A stretch of 64,000 bases of DNA from Arthrobacter sp. JZ12 (GTDB taxonomy: Bacteria; Actinomycetota; Actinomycetes; Actinomycetales; Micrococcaceae). Within the stretch, counting starts at the first letter, position 1; each line of letters opens with the position of its first letter. Made by a program: the position numbers and the translations under genes. The notes below the pieces were generated by a model. It made no database searches. It was not told the DNA's origin and saw nothing but the letters and a program-made list of their open reading frames with translations. Location of the stretch: assembly GCF_035189165.1 (NCBI RefSeq), contig NZ_CP045246.1:62001-126000 (forward strand), in the 5' to 3' direction. Of the stretch, positions 1 through 9,194 are shown piece after piece.

Positions 1-264
1 GGTGAATGTGAGGCTCCGGCAGCTGCTGCGTCCGTCGTCGATACAGTCGGCGCCGGTGACTCCTTCATGGCCGCCCTGCTGGGTGCGCTGGTGGACCGCG
101 AGCTGGACGGAGGGCAGCGGCGCAGTGAGCTTCACGGGTTGTCTGTTGAGCAAGTGCAGGCTGTGTTGGCGTTCGCTGCAGCAGCAGCTGCCGTGACCGT
201 GTCCCGGGCGGGTGCCAACCCGCCCACCAGAGATGAACTGAGAGCAAGAGGAGTGTACGCATGA
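1..264 (+). CDS. PfkB-family carbohydrate kinase, C-terminal fragment
   Basis: This is the 3' end of a ribokinase/fructokinase-like sugar kinase; the 5' part lies before the window. Frame 1 is open from base 1. It carries the PfkB signature 2 motif DTVGAGDSF, in which the Asp of GAGD is the catalytic base that deprotonates the sugar hydroxyl, followed by an Ala-rich helix and the usual C-terminal '[13 protein letters not shown]' style tail. Its stop codon overlaps the next ATG (ATGA), so it is probably cotranslated with the YbhB-like gene. The sugar substrate cannot be told from this fragment; fructokinase is a guess. Confidence 0.9.
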   Translation, partial: GECEAPAAAASVVDTVGAGDSFMAALLGALVDRELDGGQRRSELHGLSVEQVQAVLAFAAAAAAVTVSRAGANPPTRDELRARGVYA

Positions 265-788
265 CCCGCGATCCCTACGCAGATCTTCCTGAAGTTCCTT
301 CCTTCAACGTCACCAGCACCGACATCAGCAATAACCAGCCGCTCGATATCCGGCATGCGTCAGGCCGAATGGGAGCAGGCGGCGAGGACCTCTCGCCGCA
401 ACTTAGCTGGACCGGCTTCCCCGAGGAGACAAAGAGTTTCGCCGTCACCGTCTACGATCCTGACGCTCCCACCGCCAGCGGCTTCTGGCACTGGGCCGTT
501 TTCAACATCCCGGCCGGGACCACCTCCCTGCCGTCCGGTGCCGGTGCGGAAGACGGTTCCGCGCTTCCGGACGGTGCAGTGCAGCTTAGGAACGACGCCG
601 GCTTCCTCGGCTTTGTTGGAGCGGCACCGCCACCCGGTCACGGCCCGCACCACTACCACGTGGTGGTCCACGCGGTTGATGTGGAGAAGCTGGACATCCC
701 GGAAGACGCCTCCAACGCCTACCTCGGGTTCAATCTCTTCTCCCACTCCATTGGCCGGGCGCGCATCATCGGCACCTACGAGCAGTAG
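261..788 (+). CDS. YbhB/YbcL family Raf kinase inhibitor-like protein (PEBP fold)
   Basis: This 175-residue protein belongs to the bacterial phosphatidylethanolamine-binding protein family. Visible family features are the [13 protein letters not shown] segment, the [13 protein letters not shown] segment that lines the ligand pocket, and the C-terminal region around [10 protein letters not shown]. There is no signal peptide, so it is probably cytoplasmic. The family has no settled bacterial function; small-molecule or phospholipid headgroup binding is the usual suggestion. The start overlaps the stop of the sugar kinase (ATGA). The length is normal for the family. Confidence 0.9.
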   Translation: MTRDPYADLPEVPSFNVTSTDISNNQPLDIRHASGRMGAGGEDLSPQLSWTGFPEETKSFAVTVYDPDAPTASGFWHWAVFNIPAGTTSLPSGAGAEDGSALPDGAVQLRNDAGFLGFVGAAPPPGHGPHHYHVVVHAVDVEKLDIPEDASNAYLGFNLFSHSIGRARIIGTYEQ

Positions 789-806
789 CCTGGAAGGACG
801 TTAATC

Positions 807-1034
807 ATGCTGATTCTGTTCGGATTCAACACCCGGGTCAAGGAACTGTTCCGTCGTCAGGCAGTGTGTTCCAACTGCGGTCAGCACGCCTCGCAGCGTG
901 TCGATGAGCGGTCAACCCGCTTCACCGTCTTCTTCATACCGCTCTTCACCACACGCCGGCGCTACTCGCGAACCTGCGCCTGGTGCGGCATCACCGCCGA
1001 GCTATCGAAGAGCGAGAAGAACGCATTGGCCTGA
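807..1034 (+). CDS. small zinc-ribbon protein
   Basis: This 75-residue protein has two cysteine pairs, SNCGQHA near residue 22 (one Cys plus a His) and CAWCG near residue 58, separated by a hydrophobic stretch (FTVFFIPLFTTRRRY). This is the pattern of the zinc-ribbon 15 type small proteins common in Actinobacteria. The hydrophobic middle may pack against a membrane or partner. It begins 18 bases after the YbhB-like gene behind a GGAAGG-like ribosome site, so it is likely in the same transcript. No function is known. Confidence 0.75.
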   Translation: MLILFGFNTRVKELFRRQAVCSNCGQHASQRVDERSTRFTVFFIPLFTTRRRYSRTCAWCGITAELSKSEKNALA

Positions 1035-1099
1035 TCCCGGGAGGCACTGTACCGGTTCGCTTGGGTAGGCTGGATACCTACCCGGGTGAGGAGTTTGGG

Positions 1100-1906
1100 A
1101 TGCGTTTGGTCGCCAGCGATATGGACGGCACGGTCGTCGGTCACGACGGGAAGATGTCGAAACGGACAATCCGGGCCTTTGAGTCCTGCCTCGAGGCAGG
1201 CATTGAGGTTGTGTTCGTGACCGGACGGCCCCCCCGCTGGCTGCAGCCGCTGCGCGACCTTGGCTTCACGGGAACCGTGATCTGCTCCAATGGTGCGCTC
1301 ACCTATGACCTCGGTCGCGAGGAAGTCCTCGACTCACACCTGCTGGACGGCGAGAGCATCTTCCAGGCGCAGGAGATTATTCGGGGGCTGTACCCGGCGG
1401 TTACCTTCGCTGCGGAAACGGTGGACAGCTTCCTGATTGAACCCGGATTTGCGGATCCGGCCTCGGTTGAGCTGCTCGGGGCTGCGGAACCCCGTCCGCT
1501 TCGTGAATCGCTGGACGGGACCGGAGTCATCAAGTTCCTCGCGCGGGAGCAGGACATCTCGCCCGACGCTTTCCTGCATGGGGTGGCTCCCGCCGTCGGG
1601 CATTTGGTCGCCACGACGCACTCTGCACCCCGCGTGCCGCTCCTCGAGATGAGTGTGCCCGGCATCAACAAATCGGTCACGCTAGCCAAATACGCAGCCG
1701 GACTGGGTATCGACCGTGAGGATGTGTTCGCCTTCGGGGACATGCCCAATGACATCCAGATGCTGGATTGGGCGGGGCACGGGTACGCCATGTCATCGGG
1801 CCACCCCGATGCGCTTGCTGCAGCGAACCTCCGAGCGCCGGCTTTCGACGACGACGGCGTGGCGCAGGTGCTGGAACAGCAGCTCGCCGCGCTCCGGTCA
1901 GCCTGA
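1100..1906 (+). CDS. Cof-type HAD-IIB family sugar-phosphate phosphatase
   Basis: This is a haloacid-dehalogenase hydrolase of about 268 residues. Motif I is DMDGTV at residues 7-12 (Asp nucleophile plus Asp acid/base). Motif II is the Thr of VFVTGR, motif III is the Lys in INKSVTLAKY, and motif IV is FGDMPNDIQML near the C-terminus. The large C2 cap between motifs II and III marks the IIB (Cof) subfamily, which hydrolyses sugar phosphates and FMN/PLP-type substrates in the cytosol. The ATG at 1100 was chosen because it puts motif I at the family's usual distance. An upstream in-frame start at 983 would overlap the zinc-ribbon gene. Confidence 0.9.
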   Translation: MRLVASDMDGTVVGHDGKMSKRTIRAFESCLEAGIEVVFVTGRPPRWLQPLRDLGFTGTVICSNGALTYDLGREEVLDSHLLDGESIFQAQEIIRGLYPAVTFAAETVDSFLIEPGFADPASVELLGAAEPRPLRESLDGTGVIKFLAREQDISPDAFLHGVAPAVGHLVATTHSAPRVPLLEMSVPGINKSVTLAKYAAGLGIDREDVFAFGDMPNDIQMLDWAGHGYAMSSGHPDALAAANLRAPAFDDDGVAQVLEQQLAALRSA

Positions 1907-1921
1907 CGCCCTGGCCCGGCG

Positions 1922-2722
1922 ATGGGTAAGCCCTACTTCGATGTCCCTGCGGGCGGTGGGGGCGGGGTTGCGCTAGCACTGTCGCACCGGGGGTTCGCGC
2001 TGGACGGGCAGGAAAACACACTCGCCGCGATGGAGGCGGCGATCAAAATGGGCTTCGCCTATCTGGAGATCGACGTGCGCACCACGCGTGACGGCGTCGT
2101 AATGGTCTTTCACGACGAGCGCTTGGAGCGGGTGACGGACGGGACCGGCCGGGTAGCTGACCTTACTGCTTCGGAGCTTGCAAAGGTGCGGGTTCGGGGC
2201 CGCGAGCCGATCCCGACGCTGGCGGAGGTACTTGCGCGGTGGCCTGACGTGAAGTTGAACATCGACGTGAAGGATGATGGGTCGGTGCAGCCCTTCGTCG
2301 ACGTGATTGAGGCAGCCGCTGCCCACGACCGCGTGCTTGTAGCCTCCTTCTCCGACCGGCGCCGGCTGCGGGTGCTGAGGGCACTGAGCCGGCCGGCGGC
2401 GTCGTCAGCGGGCATGGCGGTCAGTGCAATGATCCGGATTCTCGCGCCCCTTGGATTGGCGGGGTGGATAGCCCGACGCGCGCGTGTGGATTGCCTCCAG
2501 GTTCCCCGTCGCTACCGGGGTATTCCGGTGGTGGCGGAGCCCTTCGTGCGGCGATGCGCGGCGGCCGATCTTCCGGTGCATGTGTGGACCATCAATGAGG
2601 CACCGGAGATGGAGGAGCTTCTGGCTCTGGGTGTAGGAGGGCTGGTGTCTGACCGTGCTGACCTGCTGGCGCAGGTGATGGCATCCCGCGGGGAGTGGCC
2701 CCAGCACCGATTAGTACCCTAA
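1922..2722 (+). CDS. glycerophosphodiester phosphodiesterase
   Basis: This 266-residue GDPD-family TIM barrel hydrolyses glycerophosphodiesters to glycerol 3-phosphate and an alcohol. The catalytic landmarks are present: LSHRG with the first His, ENT and LEIDVR with the metal-binding Glu and Asp, FHDERLERVTDG with the second His, and a C-terminal VHVWTINE segment. There is no signal peptide, suggesting a cytosolic UgpQ-like enzyme. It starts 15 bases after the HAD gene, so the two are probably cotranscribed. The last codons and stop lie in one copy of a 15-base tandem duplication (2711-2740). Confidence 0.92.
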   Translation: MGKPYFDVPAGGGGGVALALSHRGFALDGQENTLAAMEAAIKMGFAYLEIDVRTTRDGVVMVFHDERLERVTDGTGRVADLTASELAKVRVRGREPIPTLAEVLARWPDVKLNIDVKDDGSVQPFVDVIEAAAAHDRVLVASFSDRRRLRVLRALSRPAASSAGMAVSAMIRILAPLGLAGWIARRARVDCLQVPRRYRGIPVVAEPFVRRCAAADLPVHVWTINEAPEMEELLALGVGGLVSDRADLLAQVMASRGEWPQHRLVP

Positions 2723-2740
2723 CAGTTAGTACCCTAAAAT
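2711..2740. repeat. 15-base tandem duplication spanning a stop codon
   Basis: TTAGTACCCTAA occurs at 2711-2722 and again at 2726-2737, a period of 15 bases. The first copy contains the last codons and TAA stop of the glycerophosphodiesterase; the second is just downstream. It looks like a recent slippage duplication that left the protein unchanged. Confidence 0.85.
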
Positions 2741-2779
2741 GGATGAGGTAGGAAGTCGTCGCGCAGGAAGGCCGCTCTT

Positions 2780-3001
2780 ATGGCGGAAAAGAAGACGCTG
2801 TCAGCCCGATTCATGAACGCAACCGGCAAATTGCGGATGTTTTTCGGCCCCGCCGATCAGGGCGGGCTGGGCGGTCCGGTCAAGTACACGGACGACGCGG
2901 CCCACCGCCGTCGTCAGCAAGAGCTGCAGCAGTGGGACGTGGTGCGGAACGCCGACGGATCCACCTATCTTGTCTCGCGCGAGCCCGAAGGCGAGAAGTA
3001 G
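2780..3001 (+). CDS. small conserved hypothetical protein
   Basis: This 73-residue protein is basic at its N-terminus (MAEKKTLSARF) and has a Gly-rich centre (GPADQGGLGGPV) and a charged tail. I recognise no domain. Similar short proteins next to MarR genes occur in Arthrobacter-type genomes, which is an impression rather than a search result. Its TAG stop shares its G with the GTG start of the next gene (TAGTG), so the two are translationally coupled. Confidence 0.7.
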   Translation: MAEKKTLSARFMNATGKLRMFFGPADQGGLGGPVKYTDDAAHRRRQQELQQWDVVRNADGSTYLVSREPEGEK

Positions 3002-3498
3002 TGACGGCGACAGCGTCACAGCAGCTCTCCCAGGATGCGCCGCTCAGTGGCTCTCAGGACGCCTCTCAGGATGAGGATTTGTTGCTGGAGCGGCAGCTCT
3101 GCTTCGCCCTTTCGGTTGCCTCGCGCAGTGTCATCGGGGCATACAGGCCGGTGCTTGAAGAACTGAACCTCACCCATCCGCAATACCTCGTGATGCTTGC
3201 CCTGTGGGAGAAGAATCCGCGCTCGGTTCGGGAAATCAGTGAAGCCCTGGCCATGGAACCTGCCACCCTCTCGCCGATGCTGAAGCGGCTGGAGGCAAAC
3301 GGCCTTGTGACGCGTGAGCGGGTTGCAGGCAATGAGCGCGCTCTCGCCGTCGGGCTGACGGCTCAGGGGCGCGAACTTCGCGAGCAGGCGCTGTCCGTGC
3401 CCGGGACCATGATGAAGAAACTCGGATTGACCCGCGAGCAGGCGGAGAACCTCAACGCGGTCATGCGCGAGGTTATAGCTGCAGCAGGCGGTGCCTAA
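3001..3498 (+). CDS. MarR-family transcriptional regulator
   Basis: This winged-helix DNA-binding regulator has about 165 residues. The recognition segment is LVMLALWEKNPRSVREISEAL followed by PATLSPMLKRLEANGLVTRERV, and the wing and 'VGLTAQGRELREQAL' helix are typical of the MarR/OhrR group. There is no clear redox Cys at the OhrR position: the Cys near the N-terminal helix in QLCFALSVASR is a possible sensor but is not proven. The GTG at 3001 was preferred because it abuts the upstream stop. The target genes are unknown; a phosphotransferase gene converges from downstream. Confidence 0.9.
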   Translation: MTATASQQLSQDAPLSGSQDASQDEDLLLERQLCFALSVASRSVIGAYRPVLEELNLTHPQYLVMLALWEKNPRSVREISEALAMEPATLSPMLKRLEANGLVTRERVAGNERALAVGLTAQGRELREQALSVPGTMMKKLGLTREQAENLNAVMREVIAAAGGA

Positions 3499-3511
3499 GC
3501 GTTAGACGCCG

Positions 3512-4519
3512 CTAGAGTACTGGCTCAGTGGCGGACTGCAGGTACTTCAGAGCATGTGGAGCGTAGGTGCGCATCGAATCGTCATCGGCGTGTATCAGCA
3601 GCCGGAGCCACGAAGCGTAGCGGTTCACCCGGCCCAGCTTCAGCGCCGGTTCCAGCGCTGCCCGCAACTGGGGGAGGGGAGCGTAGGCCGTCCAGCGCTC
3701 AAGATAGGCGGCGATTACCCTTTGGATTCGGGAATCTTCGGGCCCAACCTGCCAGGTCTCCGTCATGGTGCTCACGGGGACAAAGAGGGACGTGAACGGA
3801 TGCGCCCATAATGAATCGCCGAAGTCCACGAATTTCAGCGGATCGGTGCTTGCGCCGGGGATGAAGGCGTTGTTGGGGTGCAGGTCGTTGTGCTCCAGGG
3901 AAAGCGGGACACCCAAGGCGTTCAGTTGCGCGGCGGCGTCTTCGATTCCGGGCACGCTCGCGTACACCCGGTCAGCCTGTTCGGCGTTCAAGTGCAGTGG
4001 ATGTTCGGATGGCAGACCCGTGTGGAGGAGGAGCTGATTGCTGACGAAGTTGGCAGCGATGCCCGGTTCCATCGACTGCAGCCCGGCCGTTCGGAGCGAA
4101 TTCTCGTGGGGCGCGGCCTGCTGCTGCAGCTCTGCGAAATCCGAAACCACCCGCGCCCAGAGCGCGTAGTCCGTGGTCGGGAGGGTGGCCAGGGTTGCGC
4201 CGTGGTCGGCCGAAATCATCCAGCCCTTGGTCGGTTCAACCGCCAGTGGTGCGACCACGTGGGTGGGGGCAATCTCGGCCAACGCAGCCACGATGGACGC
4301 CTCCTGGAACTGGCCCGGATTGTTCTCCTTGAACCACAGCTTCCCGTAGTTGGTGGGAACGGTCAGCTGCACGGACCAAAAGCGGATTCGGGCGTCGCTG
4401 AGGGGGCCGACCTGCTCGATCCGGTACGTGGCCAACACCTGGGATATCCACGTCTGCACGTTGGAGCGCCAGGCAGGGGTTTGCCACAGCTCGAGAGGGT
4501 GCAAGGCGGGGCTGGTCAC
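3512..4519 (-). CDS. APH/choline-kinase-fold phosphotransferase
   Basis: This 335-residue protein belongs to the aminoglycoside-phosphotransferase-like kinase superfamily. The Brenner motif LEHNDLHPNN supplies the catalytic Asp and Mg-binding Asn, followed by the metal-binding Asp in FVDFGD. An N-terminal nucleotide-binding lobe with KLWFKENN (candidate ATP-binding Lys) is visible. Members phosphorylate small molecules such as antibiotics, sugars or choline; the substrate cannot be told here. It starts with GTG and is convergent with the MarR gene, 13 bases apart. I would not call it a resistance gene without tests. Confidence 0.85.
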   Translation of the reverse strand: MTSPALHPLELWQTPAWRSNVQTWISQVLATYRIEQVGPLSDARIRFWSVQLTVPTNYGKLWFKENNPGQFQEASIVAALAEIAPTHVVAPLAVEPTKGWMISADHGATLATLPTTDYALWARVVSDFAELQQQAAPHENSLRTAGLQSMEPGIAANFVSNQLLLHTGLPSEHPLHLNAEQADRVYASVPGIEDAAAQLNALGVPLSLEHNDLHPNNAFIPGASTDPLKFVDFGDSLWAHPFTSLFVPVSTMTETWQVGPEDSRIQRVIAAYLERWTAYAPLPQLRAALEPALKLGRVNRYASWLRLLIHADDDSMRTYAPHALKYLQSATEPVL

Positions 4520-4674
4520 CGGATTATTGTGTCACCCGATGCGGCACCCGTCCCGGATTGCCCAGCTTCTGCGCTTTTGTCGCTGTTTTTGTGTCAGGTC
4601 TAGCCCGCGAACTGTTAGGGGACGGCAGCGAACGGCGGCAAAAGCTGAGCAGATCGGCACGCTCTTGAAGCGCC

Positions 4675-6003
4675 TCAGCCTAGTTTCGAGGGACGACTTC
4701 CGTGGTCCTCGGACTCGATCTCATCCGGACCGGCGACATGCTCGCTACCCCGAACCCGGGCGATCCCGCTCATCCCGTGGAAGATGAGCAGCGTGGCTGC
4801 GGTCCCAAGGGCGATTCCCTCGAAGGTCAGGTCACCGACGGTCCAGGTGAAGTTTGCAATGCCGACCACCAGGGCAACGCCCGCCGTCGACAGATTGATC
4901 GGGTTGGAGAAGTCCACGCGGTTCTGCACCCAGATCCTCACACCGAGGATGCCGATCATTCCGTAAAGCACGACGCCGGCACCTCCGAGGACACCGGCGG
5001 GCACCGTTGCGATCAGTGCACCGAACTTCGGGAACAGGCTCAGCAGCACAGCGATCAGCCCCGCCACCCAATACGCCGCCGTTGAATAAACCCGCGACGC
5101 CGCCATCACACCAATGTTCTCGGCATACGTCGTCGTGCCTGATCCACCACCGGAGCCGGCGAGGACCGTGGCAAGACCGTCTGCCATGAGTGCCCGCCCG
5201 GTCACGGGATCGAGGTCTCGGCCCGTCATTGCGGCCACCGACTTCACATGACCGATGTTCTCGGCCACCAGCACCAGGACCACGGGGACGAACAGTCCCA
5301 CCACGGAGAGGTGGAATTCAGGTGTCTGGAAGGGCGGCAGTCCGAACCACGCGGCGTCGTTGATGCTGGTGAAGTCCACTTCACCGCGCAGTACCGCCAC
5401 CAGGTAGCCCACGAGGACCCCGATCAGAATGGACAGCCTGCCCAGGATGCCCTTGAAGAGAACCGTCACCAGCAGGATTGCAACGACAGTGACCAGTGCG
5501 GTCAGGGGTGCCTGCTCGAAGCTGGCCTTCGCGGTCGGCGCCAGGTTCAAGCCGATGAGAGCCACAATTGCGCCCGTGACGATGGGCGGCATCAGAACCT
5601 GGATCCAGCGGGCACCGGCCAGGTGCACAACGAACCCGATGAGGGCAAGAACGGCGCTCGCCATGACCACGCCGCCGAGCGCGCCGGCCGGGCCGTGCTG
5701 GCTTTGGGCCGCAGCAATCGGTGCGATGAAGGCGAAGCTCGATCCAAGGTAGCTGGGGACGCGGCCGGCAGTGATGATCAGGAAGAGCAGCGTGCCCAGT
5801 CCCGAGAACAGCAGCGTGGTCGACGGCGGGAATCCAGTCAGCAGCGGAACCAGGAAGGTAGCGCCGAACATTGCAACAACATGCTGGGCACCGATGCCGA
5901 CGGTCCGTGGCCAGCTCAGCCTTTCATCGGGCGCCACGAATCGCCCGGGCCGGACGTTCCGCCCATCGCCATGCAAAGTCCAGCGCGGTCCGAATTTAGT
6001 CAT
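4675..6003 (-). CDS. uraA: NCS2-family uracil/xanthine permease
   Basis: This 442-residue inner-membrane nucleobase:cation symporter has about 14 hydrophobic segments. Family features include the N-terminal QHVVAMFGATFLVPLLTG, the substrate-region ENIGHVKSVAAMTGRD (conserved Glu of the substrate site) and GGSGTTTYAENIGVMAASRVYS. This pattern is closest to uracil permeases of the UraA/PyrP type, but xanthine specificity cannot be excluded. It is a single gene, with phosphoglucomutase ending 62 bases upstream on the same strand. I see no obvious PyrR-type leader. Confidence 0.85.
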   Translation of the reverse strand: MTKFGPRWTLHGDGRNVRPGRFVAPDERLSWPRTVGIGAQHVVAMFGATFLVPLLTGFPPSTTLLFSGLGTLLFLIITAGRVPSYLGSSFAFIAPIAAAQSQHGPAGALGGVVMASAVLALIGFVVHLAGARWIQVLMPPIVTGAIVALIGLNLAPTAKASFEQAPLTALVTVVAILLVTVLFKGILGRLSILIGVLVGYLVAVLRGEVDFTSINDAAWFGLPPFQTPEFHLSVVGLFVPVVLVLVAENIGHVKSVAAMTGRDLDPVTGRALMADGLATVLAGSGGGSGTTTYAENIGVMAASRVYSTAAYWVAGLIAVLLSLFPKFGALIATVPAGVLGGAGVVLYGMIGILGVRIWVQNRVDFSNPINLSTAGVALVVGIANFTWTVGDLTFEGIALGTAATLLIFHGMSGIARVRGSEHVAGPDEIESEDHGSRPSKLG

Positions 6004-6064
6004 GGCGGTGCCTTCCGGGGATGTGGGGGATCTCCGGAAATCCTACCGCGCTACCTCCGCCGGG

Positions 6065-7696
6065 TCAGGCGATCACTCCGTCCACCAGCGCCTTCGCTTC
6101 CTGCTGAACGAGCTTGAGGTGGTCCTCGCCCAGGAAGGACTCGGCGTAGATTTTGTAGACGTCTTCGGTACCCGAAGGACGTGCAGCGAACCACGCGTTC
6201 TCCGTGGTGACCTTCAGGCCGCCGATCGGCGCACCGTTGCCGGGTGCCTCGGTAAGGCGGGCGGTGATGTCCTCGCCTGCCAGCGTAGTTGCTTTCACAT
6301 CCGACGGCGAGAGCTTGCTGAGTGCGGACTTCTGCTCCCGGGTGGCAGCGGCGTCAATCCGCGCGTACACCGGTGCCCCGAACCGCTGCGTCAGCCCCTC
6401 ATACTGCTGTGACGGGGTCCTGCCGGATACCGCAGTGATCTCGGAGGCCAGCAGCGCAAGGAGGATGCCGTCCTTGTCGGTGCTCCAGGCAGACCCGTCG
6501 TGTCGAAGGAAGGAAGCTCCGGCCGATTCTTCGCCGCCGAACGCCACCTCACCCGACATCAGTCCGGGAACGAACCACTTGAAGCCGACGGGAACCTCTT
6601 CGAGGACCCGTCCAAGGTCTGCAGCGACGCGGTCGATGATCGACGACGACACGAGGGTCTTGCCCACCATCGCGTTCCCGCGCCACTGCGGGCGGTTCCG
6701 GTACAGGTAGTCGATCGCGACGGCGAGATAGTGGTTGGGGTTCATCAGTCCCGCGTCGGGGGTGACGATGCCGTGTCGGTCGGCATCGGCGTCGTTACCG
6801 GTGGAAATGTCATAGTCGCTCGCGCGTGAAATCAGCGAGGCCATGGCATGCGGGGAGGAGCAGTCCATGCGGATCTTCTCGTCCCAGTCCAGGGTCATGA
6901 ACGCCCACTGCGGGTCCACGGCGGGGTTGACCACCGTGAGATCCAGGTTATGGCGCTCGCCGATGGCTCCCCAGTAGTCCACCGAGGCACCTCCCATCGG
7001 ATCGGCGCCGATACGGACGCCGGCGCTGCGGATGGCTTCCAGGTTCAGGACGTTGGGCAGGTCCTCGACGTAGTGCTGCAGGAAGTCGTAGGTGCTGACG
7101 GATTCGGCCTGCCGCGCCTGGGCGATGGGCAGGCGCTTGACGTCGCGCAGTCCGTTCTCCAGCAGCTCGTTGGCTCGGGCGGCGATCCAGTTGGTGGCGT
7201 CGGAATTGGCCGGCCCACCGTGCGGCGGGTTGTACTTGAAGCCGCCGTCTGCGGGTGGGTTGTGGGACGGAGTGATGACAATGCCGTCCGCCCGGTCTGT
7301 CCGTGAGCCGTTGTAGGCGAGGATGGCGTGTGAGAGCGCCGGCGTCGGTGTGTAGGCGCCGCGCGCATCGACGCGCACAGCGACGTTGTTGGCGGCGAGC
7401 ACCTCGAGAGCTGTGTTCTGTGCCGGTTCCGAGAGGGCGTGCGTGTCCTTGCCCATGAACAACGGACCGGTGATGCCCTGACCTGCGCGGTACTCGACAA
7501 TCGCCTGGGTGATGGCTGCGATGTGCCCCTCATTGAACGACGACTTCAGGGAGGAACCACGGTGGCCCGAGGTGCCGAACGCAACCCGCTGACCCGGATC
7601 CGAAAGATCTGGTTTGGAATCGAAATACGCGTCCAGGAGGGCGCTGACGTCAACAAGGTCGCTGGGTTGGGCAACGGTGCCTGCTCGATTAGCCAT
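6065..7696 (-). CDS. pgm: phosphoglucomutase (alpha-D-glucose-specific)
   Basis: This 543-residue enzyme interconverts glucose 1-phosphate and glucose 6-phosphate in the cytosol. The phosphoserine loop TPSHNPP is at residues 143-149 (Ser144, matching Ser146 of E. coli Pgm). The metal loop is [10 protein letters not shown], the sugar-binding loop is [10 protein letters not shown], and the phosphate-binding segment near the end is [10 protein letters not shown]. The N-terminus [14 protein letters not shown] aligns with E. coli Pgm, so the ATG at 7696 was chosen over the in-frame start at 7744. Full length, no damage seen. Confidence 0.95.
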   Translation of the reverse strand: MANRAGTVAQPSDLVDVSALLDAYFDSKPDLSDPGQRVAFGTSGHRGSSLKSSFNEGHIAAITQAIVEYRAGQGITGPLFMGKDTHALSEPAQNTALEVLAANNVAVRVDARGAYTPTPALSHAILAYNGSRTDRADGIVITPSHNPPADGGFKYNPPHGGPANSDATNWIAARANELLENGLRDVKRLPIAQARQAESVSTYDFLQHYVEDLPNVLNLEAIRSAGVRIGADPMGGASVDYWGAIGERHNLDLTVVNPAVDPQWAFMTLDWDEKIRMDCSSPHAMASLISRASDYDISTGNDADADRHGIVTPDAGLMNPNHYLAVAIDYLYRNRPQWRGNAMVGKTLVSSSIIDRVAADLGRVLEEVPVGFKWFVPGLMSGEVAFGGEESAGASFLRHDGSAWSTDKDGILLALLASEITAVSGRTPSQQYEGLTQRFGAPVYARIDAAATREQKSALSKLSPSDVKATTLAGEDITARLTEAPGNGAPIGGLKVTTENAWFAARPSGTEDVYKIYAESFLGEDHLKLVQQEAKALVDGVIA

Positions 7697-7807
7697 GGGA
7701 CCAAGCATGCCATCATGTCGCCTGCTGCAGCAGTAGTGCGTCATTCATTTCAATTGGCAGTTGTTGGGACCGTAGCGGCCGACCACGCGCCGAACCATAA
7801 TGCAGTC

Positions 7808-9172
7808 ATGCTTCCCGCCGCTGCCGCCCCGGACCCCGACGCCGTGCCCGACCTGTGGCAACACTTCGGCTCACTTCTACGGGAAGGAACTGAGCCGGCG
7901 CCGTGGGCTGGGCCCCGCTGGTGGTGGGCGGGACCTCTCGATGTTGAGGGCCTCGCGCTCGGATCCATGCAGGCTGCTGCGACGGCTGTGGCCGCCCTGT
8001 CGCAACGGCGGGTGACGTTCGATTCTCAGGGCGTGGCCGCCTGGTTCGACTCCTACTCCCACCTGCGGATTGCAGGATCGCCGATCCAGGCGTTCGGAGC
8101 CCTTTCCGGCTTCCGCCGCGCCGCCGACGGCTGGGTCCGTATTCACGGGAACTATCCGCATCATGCGCGGGCGCTTTTGGACGCCGTGGGTGCCACCAGC
8201 GCGGACGACGTCGTCGCGGCGCTGCGGGAGATGCCCGCGTTGGCTATCGAGGAGCTTGTGACGGCGACTGGTGGGCTGGCCGTTGCGGTGAGGACGCCGA
8301 ACGAATGGGCAGGCTCTGAGGCCGGGCGCGCGGTCGCCGATCAGCCGTGGGTGCGGTTCACGCTGGAGGACTCCCCGTCCGTCCGGCGATCCGTCAGCCA
8401 GGTGGAGGTGCCGCTGGAAGGCGTTCGGGTGCTCGACCTGACGCGGGTGATCGCCGGACCGTCGGCCAGTAGGCTCCTAGGTGCGCTGGGGGCCGACGTT
8501 CTGCGGATCGACCCGCCCGCCCTTCCCGAGTTGGAACACCAGCATGTGGAAACAGGGTTCGCCAAGCGCAGCGCCGAGGCCGATCTGCGGAACCCTGAAG
8601 TCTTTGCGAGGGTGAGGGAGCTTCTGGCGGACGCGGACGTGATCCTGAGCGGCTACCGCGGGGCGGCACTCGCACGCTACGGGCTCGACGCCGGCTCCCT
8701 GCGGGCGAACTATCCCGGCCTTGCCGTGGTGACCCTCGACGCCTGGGGAGACCGGGGCCCGTGGGCCGAGCGCCGCGGCTTCGACAGCATTGTGCAAGCT
8801 GCAACCGGGATCGCACACATCTATGGCACGGGATCCGGACCTGACTTCAAGCCGGGCGCCCTTCCGGTCCAGGCGCTCGATTACGCGACGGGGCTCGGGG
8901 TGGCGGCTGCCGCCGTCGTACTCGTGCTGGGCCGGAAGCAGGGCATCAGCGGTGCCGCGCACCTGTCCCTGGCGCGGACGGCGCACGAGCTTCTTGGCAT
9001 GCGTGGGCGGCCGGATCTGCCCGCGGTGAAGCTGGAGTCCCGTCTGCTACGCACTGACAGCGCGTATGGCGAGCTGGTGTACGCGCCGCCGCCGCTGGTG
9101 ATCGATGACCGTGCCGTTGACTACCCCGAACCGCCGCAGAAGTACGGCAGCGCGGAGCTCGCCTGGCGCTAG
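7808..9172 (+). CDS. CaiB/BaiF family (class III) CoA-transferase
   Basis: This protein of about 454 residues moves CoA between an acyl-CoA and a free acid. Its C-terminal half holds the class III core: GVRVLDLTRVIAGPSASRLLGALGADVLRID, FAKRSAEADLRN, and ERRGFDSIVQAATG, whose Asp is expected to be the catalytic residue that forms the anhydride. The N-terminal ~160 residues are an additional, less conserved region, so it resembles the longer actinobacterial members. It is divergent from pgm. The ATG at 7808 gives a typical N-terminus. The substrates are unknown. Confidence 0.85.
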   Translation: MLPAAAAPDPDAVPDLWQHFGSLLREGTEPAPWAGPRWWWAGPLDVEGLALGSMQAAATAVAALSQRRVTFDSQGVAAWFDSYSHLRIAGSPIQAFGALSGFRRAADGWVRIHGNYPHHARALLDAVGATSADDVVAALREMPALAIEELVTATGGLAVAVRTPNEWAGSEAGRAVADQPWVRFTLEDSPSVRRSVSQVEVPLEGVRVLDLTRVIAGPSASRLLGALGADVLRIDPPALPELEHQHVETGFAKRSAEADLRNPEVFARVRELLADADVILSGYRGAALARYGLDAGSLRANYPGLAVVTLDAWGDRGPWAERRGFDSIVQAATGIAHIYGTGSGPDFKPGALPVQALDYATGLGVAAAAVVLVLGRKQGISGAAHLSLARTAHELLGMRGRPDLPAVKLESRLLRTDSAYGELVYAPPPLVIDDRAVDYPEPPQKYGSAELAWR

Positions 9173-9194
9173 CCCTCAGCACCGGAAGAGGAAT

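Noticed and set aside
983-1099. An N-terminal extension of the first HAD phosphatase from 983.
   Set aside because: It overlaps the zinc-ribbon gene and the extra residues are not family-like; the ATG at 1100 places motif I correctly.
3512-4519. Aminoglycoside resistance gene.
   Set aside because: The kinase fold is shared with many small-molecule kinases and nothing in the context points to antibiotics.
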